In this document: positions 18,587 to 28,065 of the stretch, one piece after another
Layout of the letters: the number at the start of each line of letters is the position of its first letter
Numbering within the stretch: position 1 is the first letter of the stretch
Assembly (NCBI RefSeq): GCF_037138995.1
Contig: NZ_JBAXHI010000005.1
Location: forward strand, 102,679-166,678
Reading direction: 5' to 3'
From: Chlorohelix sp037138995
GTDB taxonomy: Bacteria; Chloroflexota; Chloroflexia; Chloroheliales; Chloroheliaceae
Length of the DNA: 64,000 nt
Program-made: the position numbers and the translations under genes
The notes under the pieces: model-generated
Databases searched by the model: none
What the model was told of the DNA's origin: nothing
Seen by the model: only the letters and a program-made list of their open reading frames with translations

Positions 18587-21500
18587 TTGTTTGGTGGAAA
18601 TAATAGATATAAACAGCATAGAAGCGTGAGTTACCGGAGGCGTAAAAACAAACGCCTTTGGCAACTTCTTTTAATGCTCTCAATGCCAGCATTATTAGTC
18701 ATTCTGGGTTTCTACCTGATGCCGTCTCTAGCTTCAGAGTCACGTGACCGTAGTATGCCCAGAGATACACTAGCTAACGATGCGGGTTATTTAGTACGCG
18801 GCACACCTATAGCGCCTGATTCTGCCGGGCGGGGTAATTATCCCACTGCCAGTTATTCCTACGAAATTTTTTATAACCCATGGCAACGGCTTGACGGTCC
18901 AATTAATTCCGGCAAAGTGCAAAGAGCCTATACATTTGGTAATAACCCCGGACCTGCTTTTCTCGAACAGTACCATTCCGATAACTCCGATAACCAAAAT
19001 CTCAAGATGGTGCAATATTGGGAAAAGGGTCGGATGCAACTGGAAAATGACAACACCGCTTCGATTGTAATAGCGCCCCTTGCCTACGAATTAATCAGTG
19101 GACAGGTGCGTATGGGCGATAAAGAAACGCTGCAACTTGCCGGATGTAAAACTCCTATTTATGGTGAAGTCAGTAGCGATAACCCTGCTCCTACTTATAA
19201 ATCTCTTTCTAGTATAACCAGCCTGAAGCCCGGAACTAACCGAGCTGAAAAGCAAGTTGGGCTGATAGCAAATGCAACGTTAAATCAGGTTGGGCAGGTT
19301 GGAAGCGGCGCCGACGTATCGTTGGGTTTATATAACGTGAAAAACGTTAATTATGTGGAGCAAACCAGTCATAATATCCCCAATGTTTTCTGGGATTTCC
19401 TGAACCGCAGCGGCTCTATTTCTCAGAACGGTGTGAATACCACCGAGCGATTGTATAACTGGTCACAACAGTTTGGAATGCCACTCAGCGAACCTTACTG
19501 GATAAAAGCTCTTATCAACCAGCGAAATCAAGATATTCTAATTCAGGTCTTTGAAAACCAAATACTAATCTACAATCCCTCCGTCAAGCCGGAACTTAGA
19601 GTTGATACTGCTAATATAGGGCAGCATTACTACGAATGGCGCTATGCCGGAAACGAGTTTGTAAGCGATACAACCCAAAACATCAAAGCGCAAGGGGCAT
19701 CGCCAACTCCCACAGGGGCAAGGCTGTTAATCGGTAACGAAAGCATAATGCGGATTATAAATATTGAAAATGGGCGCATGAGCCGCAACATGCTGATAAA
19801 CCGGATAAATGGGCAAGTATATGCCGACTTGAAACCTTTTGTAAATATAAGCGGATTCTCAATTGGTCTAGAGGGGCAAAATCAAGCTGCCTATCAAATA
19901 AAAGGTGACGATTTTAGCCTGACCGGGTTTAGTATGCCGGTATGGAGTGATACGGAAAAGGAACTGGTATTAAACGGACAATTTTCATTCCTCGGAGCTA
20001 CTTTAGAACTTAAGTTACACTACCGGGCGTTAGCCGGACAAGATTTTATTGAAAAATGGGTTGAGCTAACATCAAACGATAAACTGAAAGATTACCGGGT
20101 GCGCTCTGCCACAATTGAGGATTCGCAGGTTGAAAAAAGCCTAACGTCGGCAATACCAACACCGGAAGAAGAGACCCTGCCCATGCTTGTTCCGGTTGAA
20201 AAAACCAGCAGTGTACCCGCGGGCGCAATCCTCACCGACCTGATGGTACACGAATCGGGCGATGGCGGTCTATATTTCTTCTCTGCTAATCCGTTGGGTG
20301 GTGAATATGCCACGAAGCAGGGCATCACCATAATGCAAGAGGATAACCAATCGCTTGGAAGTGGTTTTACCAGTGGTAAAGCAGTGTTAGGAGTATATTC
20401 CGGGCGGAAAGAATTGGGCTATAAAAAATTTAGCCAATATCTACAAAATTATTACAGTAAAATTGGCGCAAAATGGCAACCGGTATGGTACAGCACTTGG
20501 TATCCCTTTACCACCCAGATAAACCAAGATGTTGTGAACACCCAATTTGAGAAAATCAAGGATTTGGGTTTTTACGATGTCTTGCACCTAGATGCAGGTT
20601 GGGAGGGCGGTATGCCACTCGAACCCGACCCACAGAAATTTCCGCAAGGACTAAAGCCCCTAGCAGATAAAACCGCCGCGCTAGGTATGGGTTTGGGTAT
20701 TTGGATTAATCCTTTCTCAAATGGCTACAGCAAATATGTATATTATACTGATTTGTATCGAACCCATCCTGAATGGCGCTTGAAAGGCACAGAGCAACAG
20801 ATAGAAGGGAAACTATACACCAGCGGAAAATATGGGGTTAATACCGATTACTATGCCTATGTGAGTAATAAGCTCAAAGACCTTGTTAAAAATTACAATG
20901 TCAAGGTTATTTATTGGGACGGCGCAGATTGGAATATCCCCGATTCCGAAGTACCTAACCTAACCGAAGACCAACGCCGGATTGAAAGAATCAAGGGCTT
21001 AAAGCGTCTCAGCGCGTTGGCTGATGAACTACGAGCCATACGCCCGGAGCTTGTTATTGTGGCGTGGAATAGCACCGTTAATGTGCATTTATTAGGTGCG
21101 GTGGAACAGTTGCAGCTTTCAGACAAATGGGACTTACCGCTCGGTAAAAGCGAACTAACGCGCTTGCAACAATTTTATTCTGCCACTTATCACATGCCCT
21201 ATTATGCAATTTGGGGTGACTGGTACAGTATTAGCTACCGTGAAAATTCCGATAATAATCTAACGAAAGCTCCGCAGGAACTTATATACGCAGAAGCAAG
21301 TATGATTGGGGCAGGCGCGTTTAATGCCGGAGCCAGCCTTGACCTTACTAAAGCCCCACAAGATTTACTGGACTATATCAAGAAGCTTTTTACTTGGCGC
21401 AAGAGTTTTGAGCCGTATTTCAAAGTGTATCAGCATATTCTTGATTTCCCATCCGACTCTCAAATTTTTGGGGAGGGTCATATCATTAATGGGAAAGGCT

Positions 21501-21727
21501 TTATTATTCTCAATAATCCCACCACCAAAGAGGTGCAAACCACGCTACCCTTGAGCGCACCTGAGCTTGAGCTTAACCCCAATCATAGTTATCGACTCTT
21601 TGACTGGAGTAGCCTGACAGGAGCGCAGGGAAAGGGAGAAGCAAAACCCGGAGAGGGCGTGCCTATCACCATACCGCCACGCAATGTCAAGATTATCGGT
21701 ATAGAGATAGAAGGTTGGCCCAACTAA
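18587..21727 (+). CDS. Large exported GH36-like (alpha-galactosidase superfamily) glycoside hydrolase
   Basis: About 1046 residues. A basic N-terminus and one hydrophobic segment (LLMLSMPALLVILGFYLMP) act as signal or anchor. About 600 residues of beta-rich region follow, and then a TIM barrel typical of GH36/GH27: WYSTWYPF, FYDVLHLDAGWEGG near residue 660, GLGIWINPFS near 705, and KVIYWDGADWN near 780 with the likely nucleophile Asp. The C-terminal barrel half and a small beta domain complete it. Substrates in the family are alpha-galactosides or alpha-N-acetylgalactosaminides; specificity is open. The start is uncertain: TTG at 18587 lacks a ribosome site and GTG at 18626 is an alternative. 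It probably acts on exopolysaccharide outside the cell. Confidence 0.75.
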   Translation: MFGGNNRYKQHRSVSYRRRKNKRLWQLLLMLSMPALLVILGFYLMPSLASESRDRSMPRDTLANDAGYLVRGTPIAPDSAGRGNYPTASYSYEIFYNPWQRLDGPINSGKVQRAYTFGNNPGPAFLEQYHSDNSDNQNLKMVQYWEKGRMQLENDNTASIVIAPLAYELISGQVRMGDKETLQLAGCKTPIYGEVSSDNPAPTYKSLSSITSLKPGTNRAEKQVGLIANATLNQVGQVGSGADVSLGLYNVKNVNYVEQTSHNIPNVFWDFLNRSGSISQNGVNTTERLYNWSQQFGMPLSEPYWIKALINQRNQDILIQVFENQILIYNPSVKPELRVDTANIGQHYYEWRYAGNEFVSDTTQNIKAQGASPTPTGARLLIGNESIMRIINIENGRMSRNMLINRINGQVYADLKPFVNISGFSIGLEGQNQAAYQIKGDDFSLTGFSMPVWSDTEKELVLNGQFSFLGATLELKLHYRALAGQDFIEKWVELTSNDKLKDYRVRSATIEDSQVEKSLTSAIPTPEEETLPMLVPVEKTSSVPAGAILTDLMVHESGDGGLYFFSANPLGGEYATKQGITIMQEDNQSLGSGFTSGKAVLGVYSGRKELGYKKFSQYLQNYYSKIGAKWQPVWYSTWYPFTTQINQDVVNTQFEKIKDLGFYDVLHLDAGWEGGMPLEPDPQKFPQGLKPLADKTAALGMGLGIWINPFSNGYSKYVYYTDLYRTHPEWRLKGTEQQIEGKLYTSGKYGVNTDYYAYVSNKLKDLVKNYNVKVIYWDGADWNIPDSEVPNLTEDQRRIERIKGLKRLSALADELRAIRPELVIVAWNSTVNVHLLGAVEQLQLSDKWDLPLGKSELTRLQQFYSATYHMPYYAIWGDWYSISYRENSDNNLTKAPQELIYAEASMIGAGAFNAGASLDLTKAPQDLLDYIKKLFTWRKSFEPYFKVYQHILDFPSDSQIFGEGHIINGKGFIILNNPTTKEVQTTLPLSAPELELNPNHSYRLFDWSSLTGAQGKGEAKPGEGVPITIPPRNVKIIGIEIEGWPN

Positions 21728-21785
21728 TCTTGCCAAAATTTCAGAACTTCTGGTCAAATGATTTTTGCGTAATTCTGAAGGCTAT

Positions 21786-21821
21786 AAAAAAGGACGAACT
21801 TTCAAGGTTCGTCCCTTTTTG
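21786..21821. terminator. Bidirectional terminator between convergent GH36-like and coxM genes
   Basis: GGACGAAC (21792-21799) pairs with GTTCGTCC (21807-21814). It is flanked by an A-run on the left and a T-run on the right, so the hairpin works in either direction between the two converging transcripts. Confidence 0.85.
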
Positions 21822-21835
21822 AATTTTTCGCTATG

Positions 21836-22696
21836 TTAGCTTGCCAGAGCGGCTTTGATAGCGCGTTTAGCAAACACATCCGCCATCGCCCTGCGATATT
21901 CCTGTGAACCATGCAAGTCCGAAAGCGCGTCCACATCAGCGGCGCTTCCGCTACAAGCAGCCTCGATGGTGGCAGCGTCAAGTTTCTTTCCGACTAAAGC
22001 ATTTTCCACTACTGCGCTACGCATTGGAACCGCTGCCAGACCGCTGAAGCCAATCGCGGCGCTGGTGCAAACTCCATTGCCATCCACCCCGATAATTGCT
22101 GCCGCCCCAACCACCGAAAAGTGACTGGCTTTGTTGGCAAGCTTCTTGTAGCTTGTCTTCTTACCCGCCGGAGTAGGGAAGCTAATTTCGGTAAGGATTT
22201 CGCTCGGTTCAATGCTAGTGGTCAGAATAGATACGAAGAAATCGCTCAAAGCTACTACCCGCTCACTCTTGCTACTCTTGAGAGTAACGCTGGCATCTAG
22301 CGCAAGTAGCACTGCCGGAAGGTCGCTAGAAGGGTCGGCGTGTACCGTGCTGCCGCCGATTGTACCCCAGTTCCGCACCTGAACATCGCCGATAGTGCTG
22401 GCGGCTTCCGGTAGGATAGGGGCTTTCTGCTTGAGCAGGTCGCTAGTTTCAAGCGAGTAGTAATTGGTCATTGCGCCGAGTTTAATTCGGCCACCCTCTT
22501 CCTTAATGTAAGAAAGCTGGCTACGCAAGCCTTTTATGTCAATCAGTACGCCCGGTTGAGCAAGGCGCAAGCGCATAGCCGGAATAAGGCTATGCCCCCC
22601 CGCCAAGATTTTGGCATTATCGCCATGTTCGGAGAGAAGCGAAAGAGCCTCATCCAAAGCGGCGGGAGCAAAATAATCGAATGTGCTGGGTATCAT
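21836..22696 (-). CDS. coxM: Molybdenum hydroxylase medium (FAD) subunit, CoxM/CutM-like
   Basis: The 286 residues form the FAD-binding subunit of a CO dehydrogenase/xanthine dehydrogenase-type enzyme. The N-terminus has the FAD-pyrophosphate motif AGGHSLIPAMRLRLAQP near residue 32 and the second motif TIGGSTVHADPSSDLP near 110. The C-terminal CO_deh_flav_C domain follows. The subunit passes electrons from the iron-sulfur subunit to the acceptor. It is the last gene of the operon, 12 bp after coxL, with AGGAGAG before its ATG. The order S-L-M in transcription matches the usual arrangement of form II clusters. Confidence 0.9.
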   Translation of the reverse strand: MIPSTFDYFAPAALDEALSLLSEHGDNAKILAGGHSLIPAMRLRLAQPGVLIDIKGLRSQLSYIKEEGGRIKLGAMTNYYSLETSDLLKQKAPILPEAASTIGDVQVRNWGTIGGSTVHADPSSDLPAVLLALDASVTLKSSKSERVVALSDFFVSILTTSIEPSEILTEISFPTPAGKKTSYKKLANKASHFSVVGAAAIIGVDGNGVCTSAAIGFSGLAAVPMRSAVVENALVGKKLDAATIEAACSGSAADVDALSDLHGSQEYRRAMADVFAKRAIKAALAS

Positions 22697-22708
22697 CTAT
22701 TTTCTCTC

Positions 22709-25036
22709 CTATTTTCCGTGGATTACGCGCCACAGCTTCTCAGGGCGCAACGGCATATCTATATCTTTTACACCGGTATTAATCAAAGCATCCATTAGCG
22801 CATTCACCACGCAAGGAGTGCTGGCGATAGTACCAGCTTCTCCTACGCCTTTTACTCCCATCGGATTCACCGGGCTAGGGGTACAAGTGCTACCGAGTTC
22901 AAAGTGCGGCAATTCGACAGCGTTAGGTACAGTGTAATCCATCAAAGTACCAGTTACCAACTGACCATCGCTATCATATACTATTTCCTCATACAGAGCT
23001 TGCGCGATACCTTGCGCTAGTCCGCCATGCACCTGTCCTTCCACCAACATGGGGTTGATTTGGTTGCCGACATCGTCCACTGCCACATACTTGAGGAATT
23101 TTACTTCTCCAGTATCAGCTTCCACTTCTATTGCACAAATGTGTGTACCGAAGGGGAAAGTAAAGTTGCCGGGTTCAAAAAAGCGGGTGGACTCCAGACC
23201 CGGCTCAATACCATCGAACGGGTTCACGTAGGCGCGGAATACCACTTCCTGAATCGTCACGCTTTTGCCGCCAGCAGCGCCCTTTACTGTATATTTACCG
23301 GCATCGAATACAACATCTTCCTCGCTGGCTTCCAGCATAGAAGCGGCTATTTTGTTAGCTTTTTCTTTAACGGTTTCGATTGCCAACGATAGCGCTGCAC
23401 CACCAACCGCAGTACCACGACTACCGTAGGTTCCTAAACCATAGGATGTATTGCTTGTGTCACCGTGCTTAACGATAACGTCGTTATAATCCAGCCCGAA
23501 CTCAGTTGCGACCATCTGGGCAAAGCTTGTTTCCTGCCCTTGACCATGCGGGGATGCGCCGCTGAATACAGTGGCTTTTCCGGTTTTCTCAAAACGCAGG
23601 GTAGCAGACTCCCATCCGCCTCCGGTGAACATTCCCTTGCTAGGACCCATTCCACAGACTTCAGAATAGCTGCTCATGCCAATACCAACATAACGACCTT
23701 GTGCGCGAGCATCTGCCGCCATTTTCTGCATATTGGCATAATCAAACATTTCCAACGCTTTGTCCAGCGCAATATCATAATCGCCGCTATCATAGGTAAG
23801 CCCAACTGGAGTAGCAAAGGGGAATTTATCTTTAGCGATAAAATTTTTGCGGCGGATTTCTGCTTGATCCATACCTATTTCATTCGCCAACAAATTGACG
23901 ATACGCTCAATGAAATAGGTTGCTTCCGGGCGACCAGCACCTCGATACGCATCCGTTGAAACCTTGTTGGTCAAAACGTTGTAAACCTTGAAATAAGCGG
24001 CTGGTATATCGTAAGCGCCGGTTGCCATCAAGCCGGTGAGAGCGGAAATACAGGCAGTTAGCACCTGATAATATGCGCCTATATCTTGATAAGCGGTAAT
24101 ATCAATTCCGAGAATCGTACCGTCTTTATTGGCAGCGATACGCACATAATCAATTTGTCCGCGCCCATGAATCATGGAAGCTAGAGATTCGCTGCGAGTT
24201 TCGCTCCATTTTACCGGACGACCTAGTTTGCGAGCGGCATAGGCACAAACCAATTCTTCGGGGTAGTAATTAAGTTTTGCGCCAAAACCTCCGCCCACTT
24301 CCGGCGCAACCACACGCACCTGATGTTCGGGAATGCTCAAGGTTAATGCTAAGAAAGTTCTGGTATAGTGCGGAATCTGGGTGCTGGTATAGAGGGTAAG
24401 CGCATCCTCGCCTTTTTGCCAGACCGCTACACAACCTCGCCCTTCCATTGGGCTTGGGGCAAGGCGCTGGTTGTTAAAGCGCTGCTCAACGATTACTTCC
24501 GCATTGGCAAAAGCCTCTTTAGTCTTGGCAGCATCGCCAAATTCGAGAGTCGCGCCTATATTGTTGGGAATGCCATCATGTACCAGCACGGGTAAGCCCT
24601 TCGCCGCTTCTTCAACATCAACTACTGCCGGAAGTTCTTCATATTCCACGTTGATAAGTTCGGAAGCATCACGAGCAGTAGCGCGGTCATCGGCAATTAC
24701 CACCGCTACTATTTCACCGACATAGCGAACTTTATCACTGGTAATGGCAGAGTGGGGTGGAATTATGCAATTAGCTCCAAACGGCACTGCAACCATCTCC
24801 CCCGCTTTACCCTTCAAATCTTCGCCTGTTAACACCGCCAGAACACCGGGGTGCTTTTTAGCGGCAGAGGTATCAATGTTCTTGATACGGGCATGCGCGT
24901 AATCGCTACGTAAGAAGTGAGCATAGGACATATTTACAAACTTGAAATCATCGGTATAACTGGCATTACCGGTGATGAGGCGGGGGTCTTCTCGGCGCTT
25001 AATGCGTGCGCCGACCATACCGGAAATAGCTCCCAT
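22709..25036 (-). CDS. coxL: Molybdenum hydroxylase large subunit, form II CoxL-like
   Basis: This protein of 775 residues contains the aldehyde oxidase/xanthine dehydrogenase a/b hammerhead domain (about residues 20-130) and the molybdopterin-binding domain. The active-site loop reads AYRGAGR near residue 361, which defines form II; form I CO dehydrogenases have AYxCSFR with the Cys that binds Cu. Other cofactor motifs are EVGGGFGAK near 240 and GQGQET near 500, and GVGEAGT near the C-terminus holds the conserved catalytic Glu. Form II enzymes are often not CO oxidisers, so an aldehyde, purine or other N-heterocycle is as likely as CO. A GAGGAGG ribosome site precedes the ATG. Confidence 0.88.
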   Translation of the reverse strand: MGAISGMVGARIKRREDPRLITGNASYTDDFKFVNMSYAHFLRSDYAHARIKNIDTSAAKKHPGVLAVLTGEDLKGKAGEMVAVPFGANCIIPPHSAITSDKVRYVGEIVAVVIADDRATARDASELINVEYEELPAVVDVEEAAKGLPVLVHDGIPNNIGATLEFGDAAKTKEAFANAEVIVEQRFNNQRLAPSPMEGRGCVAVWQKGEDALTLYTSTQIPHYTRTFLALTLSIPEHQVRVVAPEVGGGFGAKLNYYPEELVCAYAARKLGRPVKWSETRSESLASMIHGRGQIDYVRIAANKDGTILGIDITAYQDIGAYYQVLTACISALTGLMATGAYDIPAAYFKVYNVLTNKVSTDAYRGAGRPEATYFIERIVNLLANEIGMDQAEIRRKNFIAKDKFPFATPVGLTYDSGDYDIALDKALEMFDYANMQKMAADARAQGRYVGIGMSSYSEVCGMGPSKGMFTGGGWESATLRFEKTGKATVFSGASPHGQGQETSFAQMVATEFGLDYNDVIVKHGDTSNTSYGLGTYGSRGTAVGGAALSLAIETVKEKANKIAASMLEASEEDVVFDAGKYTVKGAAGGKSVTIQEVVFRAYVNPFDGIEPGLESTRFFEPGNFTFPFGTHICAIEVEADTGEVKFLKYVAVDDVGNQINPMLVEGQVHGGLAQGIAQALYEEIVYDSDGQLVTGTLMDYTVPNAVELPHFELGSTCTPSPVNPMGVKGVGEAGTIASTPCVVNALMDALINTGVKDIDMPLRPEKLWRVIHGK

Positions 25037-25090
25037 ATATATTTATAACCTCCTCGTTATTTTGAAAACAGGTTTTACTACGATGTTACT

Positions 25091-25567
25091 TTAGGCTTTG
25101 GCGGTGGAATTTTTAGCAGCATGCTGCACTGCTTTTACAATATTCTGGTAGCCGGTGCAGCGACACAGGTTACCTTCGATACCCTTGCGGATTTCCTCTT
25201 CAGAGGGGTCAGGATTGCGTTGTAAAAGCTGTTCGCTGGATAGAATCATACCCGGTGTGCAATAACCGCATTGCAAGCCGTGTTCTTCCCAGAAACCTTC
25301 CTGAAGAGGATGTAGTTTCCCATCTTCAGCCAAACCTTCAATGGTGGTAATTTCCCCACCATCGGCTTGAACCGCAAAGGCAGTACAGCTTTTTATGCTA
25401 TTACCGTTTAGAAGAACTGTGCATGCGCCACATTGGCTGGTATCGCAGCCGATATGGGTTCCGGTCAATGCTAACTCCTCTCGCAAAAAGTGAACCAACA
25501 AAGTGCGTGGTTCAACGTCACGAGTATAAGTAGTCCCGTTTACGGTCAATGTAATAGTCCTCTTCAC
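25091..25567 (-). CDS. coxS: Molybdenum hydroxylase small subunit, 2x[2Fe-2S], CoxS-like
   Basis: The 158 residues carry two [2Fe-2S] clusters: the plant-type cluster in GCDTSQCGACTVLLNG near residue 40-55 and the C-terminal helical cluster in CGYCTPGMIL and LCRCTGYQNI near residues 100-145. Both Cys sets are complete. The subunit carries electrons from the molybdenum centre in CoxL to FAD in CoxM. Translation starts at GTG (25567) after GAGGAG. It lies between the CoxG paralogues and coxL in one operon. Confidence 0.92.
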   Translation of the reverse strand: MKRTITLTVNGTTYTRDVEPRTLLVHFLREELALTGTHIGCDTSQCGACTVLLNGNSIKSCTAFAVQADGGEITTIEGLAEDGKLHPLQEGFWEEHGLQCGYCTPGMILSSEQLLQRNPDPSEEEIRKGIEGNLCRCTGYQNIVKAVQHAAKNSTAKA

Positions 25568-25588
25568 GAGTTTTACTCCTCTTACTAA

Positions 25589-26083
25589 CTAAGATTGAAT
25601 ACCAGGATTTACTGCTTCTTTATTAAGCGTATCTTGATTGTAAGGTTGCTTTTCGATACTTTTAAAAAAGTTTCCGATTAGCAATTTGGCGAGTGGCGAG
25701 AGCATGCGCGTTCCAATATCGGCAAGTTTCCCACCTATATGCACCACCCCTTTGTATTTAACTAAGGTGTAGAGCTTATTGCCTGCGTCAAATTCCTCAA
25801 AATCAAAAACAGCCTGCCCATTGAGGTGGCTATGCGTGCCGCCACCTTCTATTGATAAAATGTAGTGGAAAGGTTTTTGAACTTCGGTAAGGCGAAGTAT
25901 TCCGTTGTAGGTTCCTTTAATAGAAGCAACCCCTATTTTCAAGGTGGCTTCATATTCTTCAGGGGAAATTTGAAGCAGTTTTTCGCAACCGGGCAGAGCT
26001 TTCTCCAGAATTTCTCTGTCCATAATCTTGCTCCAAACAAGCTCAGGAGGCGCTTTTAATTTATAATCGCCGTTGATTTCCAC
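25589..26083 (-). CDS. coxG: CoxG-family SRPBCC protein, copy 2
   Basis: This 164-residue protein begins MEINGDYKLKAPPELVWSKI and contains LPGCEKLLQISPEEYEATLKIG, the hallmark of CoxG (SRPBCC/START fold). CoxG proteins associate with molybdenum hydroxylases at the membrane; recruitment of the enzyme to the membrane has been proposed for the CO dehydrogenase member. The C-terminal tail (IGNFFKSIEKQPYNQ) is helical. It lies 21 bp before coxS and about 50 bp after a second CoxG-like gene, with which it shares only the N-terminal pattern. Confidence 0.85.
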   Translation of the reverse strand: MEINGDYKLKAPPELVWSKIMDREILEKALPGCEKLLQISPEEYEATLKIGVASIKGTYNGILRLTEVQKPFHYILSIEGGGTHSHLNGQAVFDFEEFDAGNKLYTLVKYKGVVHIGGKLADIGTRMLSPLAKLLIGNFFKSIEKQPYNQDTLNKEAVNPGIQS

Positions 26084-26133
26084 CTGATAAAACCCTCTAA
26101 AGCATTTGATGGGTTATTTTGTAAAAAACAGAA

Positions 26134-26601
26134 TTAATGATGAACGGCAATCTCCAGACGTGCCAAGATTTCTTCAAATGCTTCTTTAATTTTTTGCTTA
26201 AAACCTTCAAAGGCAGCATTAAAGAGGGGATTACCAGCATCCATGTTGAGCCGATAGTTGAGAATAGTTCTAGTGCCTTCAGGATGGCTATCTGTGCCTT
26301 CTTCCGGCATAACTTCGTTCGGGTGTTTTAGCTCGAAGGTTCCTTCAACTGTTTTAACCAGCTTATTCTCAACATTAAAATTGCTACTATGATTGTGAAT
26401 TATATCATTGAATATAAGTTGGGCATCATGCAACCCTTTTAATATTGCAAAGTCCACCATAACTGCGACATCGTATAGGGCTTCGCCAACTTGCTCGAAT
26501 TTTTCTGCTTGAACCGCATTTTTCCATACTTCCGCGCTAAAAAGTGATTTCCACACTTCTTCGCGGTCAATTTTCATAGGAACGTTACCGTTGATTTCCA
26601 T
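26134..26601 (-). CDS. CoxG-like SRPBCC protein, copy 1
   Basis: The 155-residue protein starts MEINGNVPMKIDREEVWKSL, closely parallel to the start of the next gene. The middle lacks the PGC signature and reads VQAEKFEQVGEALYDVAVMV instead. An SRPBCC fold is therefore likely but the relationship to CoxG is distant. It may bind a different ligand or form a heteromeric partner with the true CoxG downstream. Two such proteins in one hydroxylase operon are unusual. It is the second gene of the operon, 52 bp after the MoCF-domain gene. Confidence 0.65.
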   Translation of the reverse strand: MEINGNVPMKIDREEVWKSLFSAEVWKNAVQAEKFEQVGEALYDVAVMVDFAILKGLHDAQLIFNDIIHNHSSNFNVENKLVKTVEGTFELKHPNEVMPEEGTDSHPEGTRTILNYRLNMDAGNPLFNAAFEGFKQKIKEAFEEILARLEIAVHH

Positions 26602-26653
26602 AACCGTAGTTCTTTTTGGTATTTAATTACCATGATTAGTATTAATTAAACCA

Positions 26654-27718
26654 CTATTTGCGCCCGTAATCAGGGAAGCGAAAAGCCATTTCGCGGATAA
26701 ACAACCCGCCATGACCCATCTGTGCAATATCTCGGTTAGTTAACCGTTCTCCGGCACAAAATCGAGCCAGAAACAAATCACCTAGTGTAGTCTCCGAGAA
26801 CATGCCACAGCTTGCCAGACCAAATATTGCCATTTCATCCCAGTAAGCCAGCCAAAATAGTGTTCCGGGATGGGCGGGCGCTCCTTGACGTTCCATCCGC
26901 GCCCCCACTTCTTGCAAAGCGCCAAAGATGGGGTCGAGCGGGTCGGAAGAATGACCACCCACATGTAATACCAGTTCTGCCCCTTGCTGCTTAAATGCCC
27001 TGAGTCTTTCCGCTAATTCGGATTGGTGATTTTGCACTTGCTGTACACCCAAGTTTTCTGCCCCAAACCAATCTAATTTGCCTCGGACAGAATCTACAAA
27101 GCGTTTTTGCACCGATTCTTTAAGAATTTCCCGGTAAATTACCCCGATTTTTCGTGGCAAGAAGGGTTTTACATCAATAATTGGCGCACCTTCACAAAGT
27201 TGTGCCGCTGCTTGCAATTGCACTTTGGGATAAACCAGCGAAGTAACTTTAGCACCCGCTACCTCTCTCCCGACTTCAATTGCCATATGATTGTAAAGGG
27301 TAAAAACTGCTACTCCGGGCAGTTCATTCAAGCGTTCCAGTCTATCCAAATCAATACTCAGCAACCCACGTACTTTAGCCAGCAAATTATAGCGGCTTTC
27401 ACGCGGACCGGATAGTTCGACTCCTATACCTGCCACCATTTGTGCAAGCGCCAAGGCTGCTGCATCTTCGCTGACATCGCCTACTCCCGGTACAATTAGG
27501 TGCAGTTCGTAGCCTTTTGGGGCATTAGTTGTCAGACTCATTATTGCTGCTCTGGTTTCAGCATTATCCGATAATATTTGACCCTTGCGGAAAAGATAAC
27601 CACTACCTTTACCGAAATCAGGAATATTAGCAGCCACAACTTTATTTTGCAGTTCAGGCAAAACAAGTTCAAGAGGGACAGCATCTATAAGCTCAAGCTG
27701 CAAAGTAATTACTTCCAA
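26654..27718 (-). CDS. Molybdopterin-binding (MoCF-domain) protein of the hydroxylase operon
   Basis: A 354-residue protein. Its C-terminal half has the MoCF/MoeA-like fold: KIGVIYREIL near residue 190, ELVLHVGGHSSDPLDPIFGAL near 250 in the position of the family TGG-S-D motif, and GAPAHPGTLFWLAYWD near 275 replacing the usual G-x-P-x-x-P loop. The N-terminal half resembles the MoeA-related proteins found with xanthine dehydrogenase-family clusters, which are thought to prepare or insert the cofactor. It is first in the operon and starts at TTG after GGCGGGA. A role in maturing the CoxLMS-like enzyme is inferred from family and position. Confidence 0.68.
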   Translation of the reverse strand: MEVITLQLELIDAVPLELVLPELQNKVVAANIPDFGKGSGYLFRKGQILSDNAETRAAIMSLTTNAPKGYELHLIVPGVGDVSEDAAALALAQMVAGIGVELSGPRESRYNLLAKVRGLLSIDLDRLERLNELPGVAVFTLYNHMAIEVGREVAGAKVTSLVYPKVQLQAAAQLCEGAPIIDVKPFLPRKIGVIYREILKESVQKRFVDSVRGKLDWFGAENLGVQQVQNHQSELAERLRAFKQQGAELVLHVGGHSSDPLDPIFGALQEVGARMERQGAPAHPGTLFWLAYWDEMAIFGLASCGMFSETTLGDLFLARFCAGERLTNRDIAQMGHGGLFIREMAFRFPDYGRK

Positions 27719-27911
27719 TTTCCCGCCTATCTTCGCCGGTAAATTGTCATGCTATTTAAAAAACAGATGGATTCATTTGCTTGATTGGTTCTCTCCGTTA
27801 ACTACTTGTGGTCAGGATAGTAGCAGATGTATGTCGATTTGTAAAGCTAAATGCGATTAGCAAGCTCTAAAAAGCATCCAATAATGGCAGAAGCTATATA
27901 AAATAAAAAGG

Positions 27912-27985
27912 TCGGGGCGAGAGGATTCGAACCTCCGACTTCTTGCTCCCAAAGCAAGCACTCTACCGGGCTGAGCTACGCCCCG
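27912..27985 (-). tRNA. tRNA-Pro (anticodon TGG)
   Basis: Read on the minus strand, a 7-bp acceptor stem (CGGGGCG/CGCCCCG), a D arm, an anticodon stem CTTGC/GCAAG with loop TTTGGGA (anticodon TGG) and a T arm with GGTTCGAATCC fold into a complete cloverleaf. CCA is not encoded. The gene marks the edge of an insertion-rich stretch. Confidence 0.95.
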
Positions 27986-28065
27986 AATATTCGGTTCGCT
28001 TAGGATAATGCAACCTGCCACAAAAGTCAAGGTGACTGAAATAATGGGGTGTGGCAAGAATTTTT

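Noticed and set aside
23465..23959. A 164-codon open frame on the plus strand opposite coxL
   Set aside because: It mirrors the codon structure of a strongly conserved coxL, has no ribosome site and no family; coxL motifs on the other strand explain the region.
21836..25567. Calling the hydroxylase a true CO dehydrogenase
   Set aside because: The large subunit has the form II loop AYRGAGR instead of the Cys-containing form I loop, so CO oxidation is not supported by sequence.
27857..28057. Minus-strand frame reading GVAQPGRVLALGARSRRFES
   Set aside because: This is the common translation artefact of a tRNA gene; the bases form tRNA-Pro.
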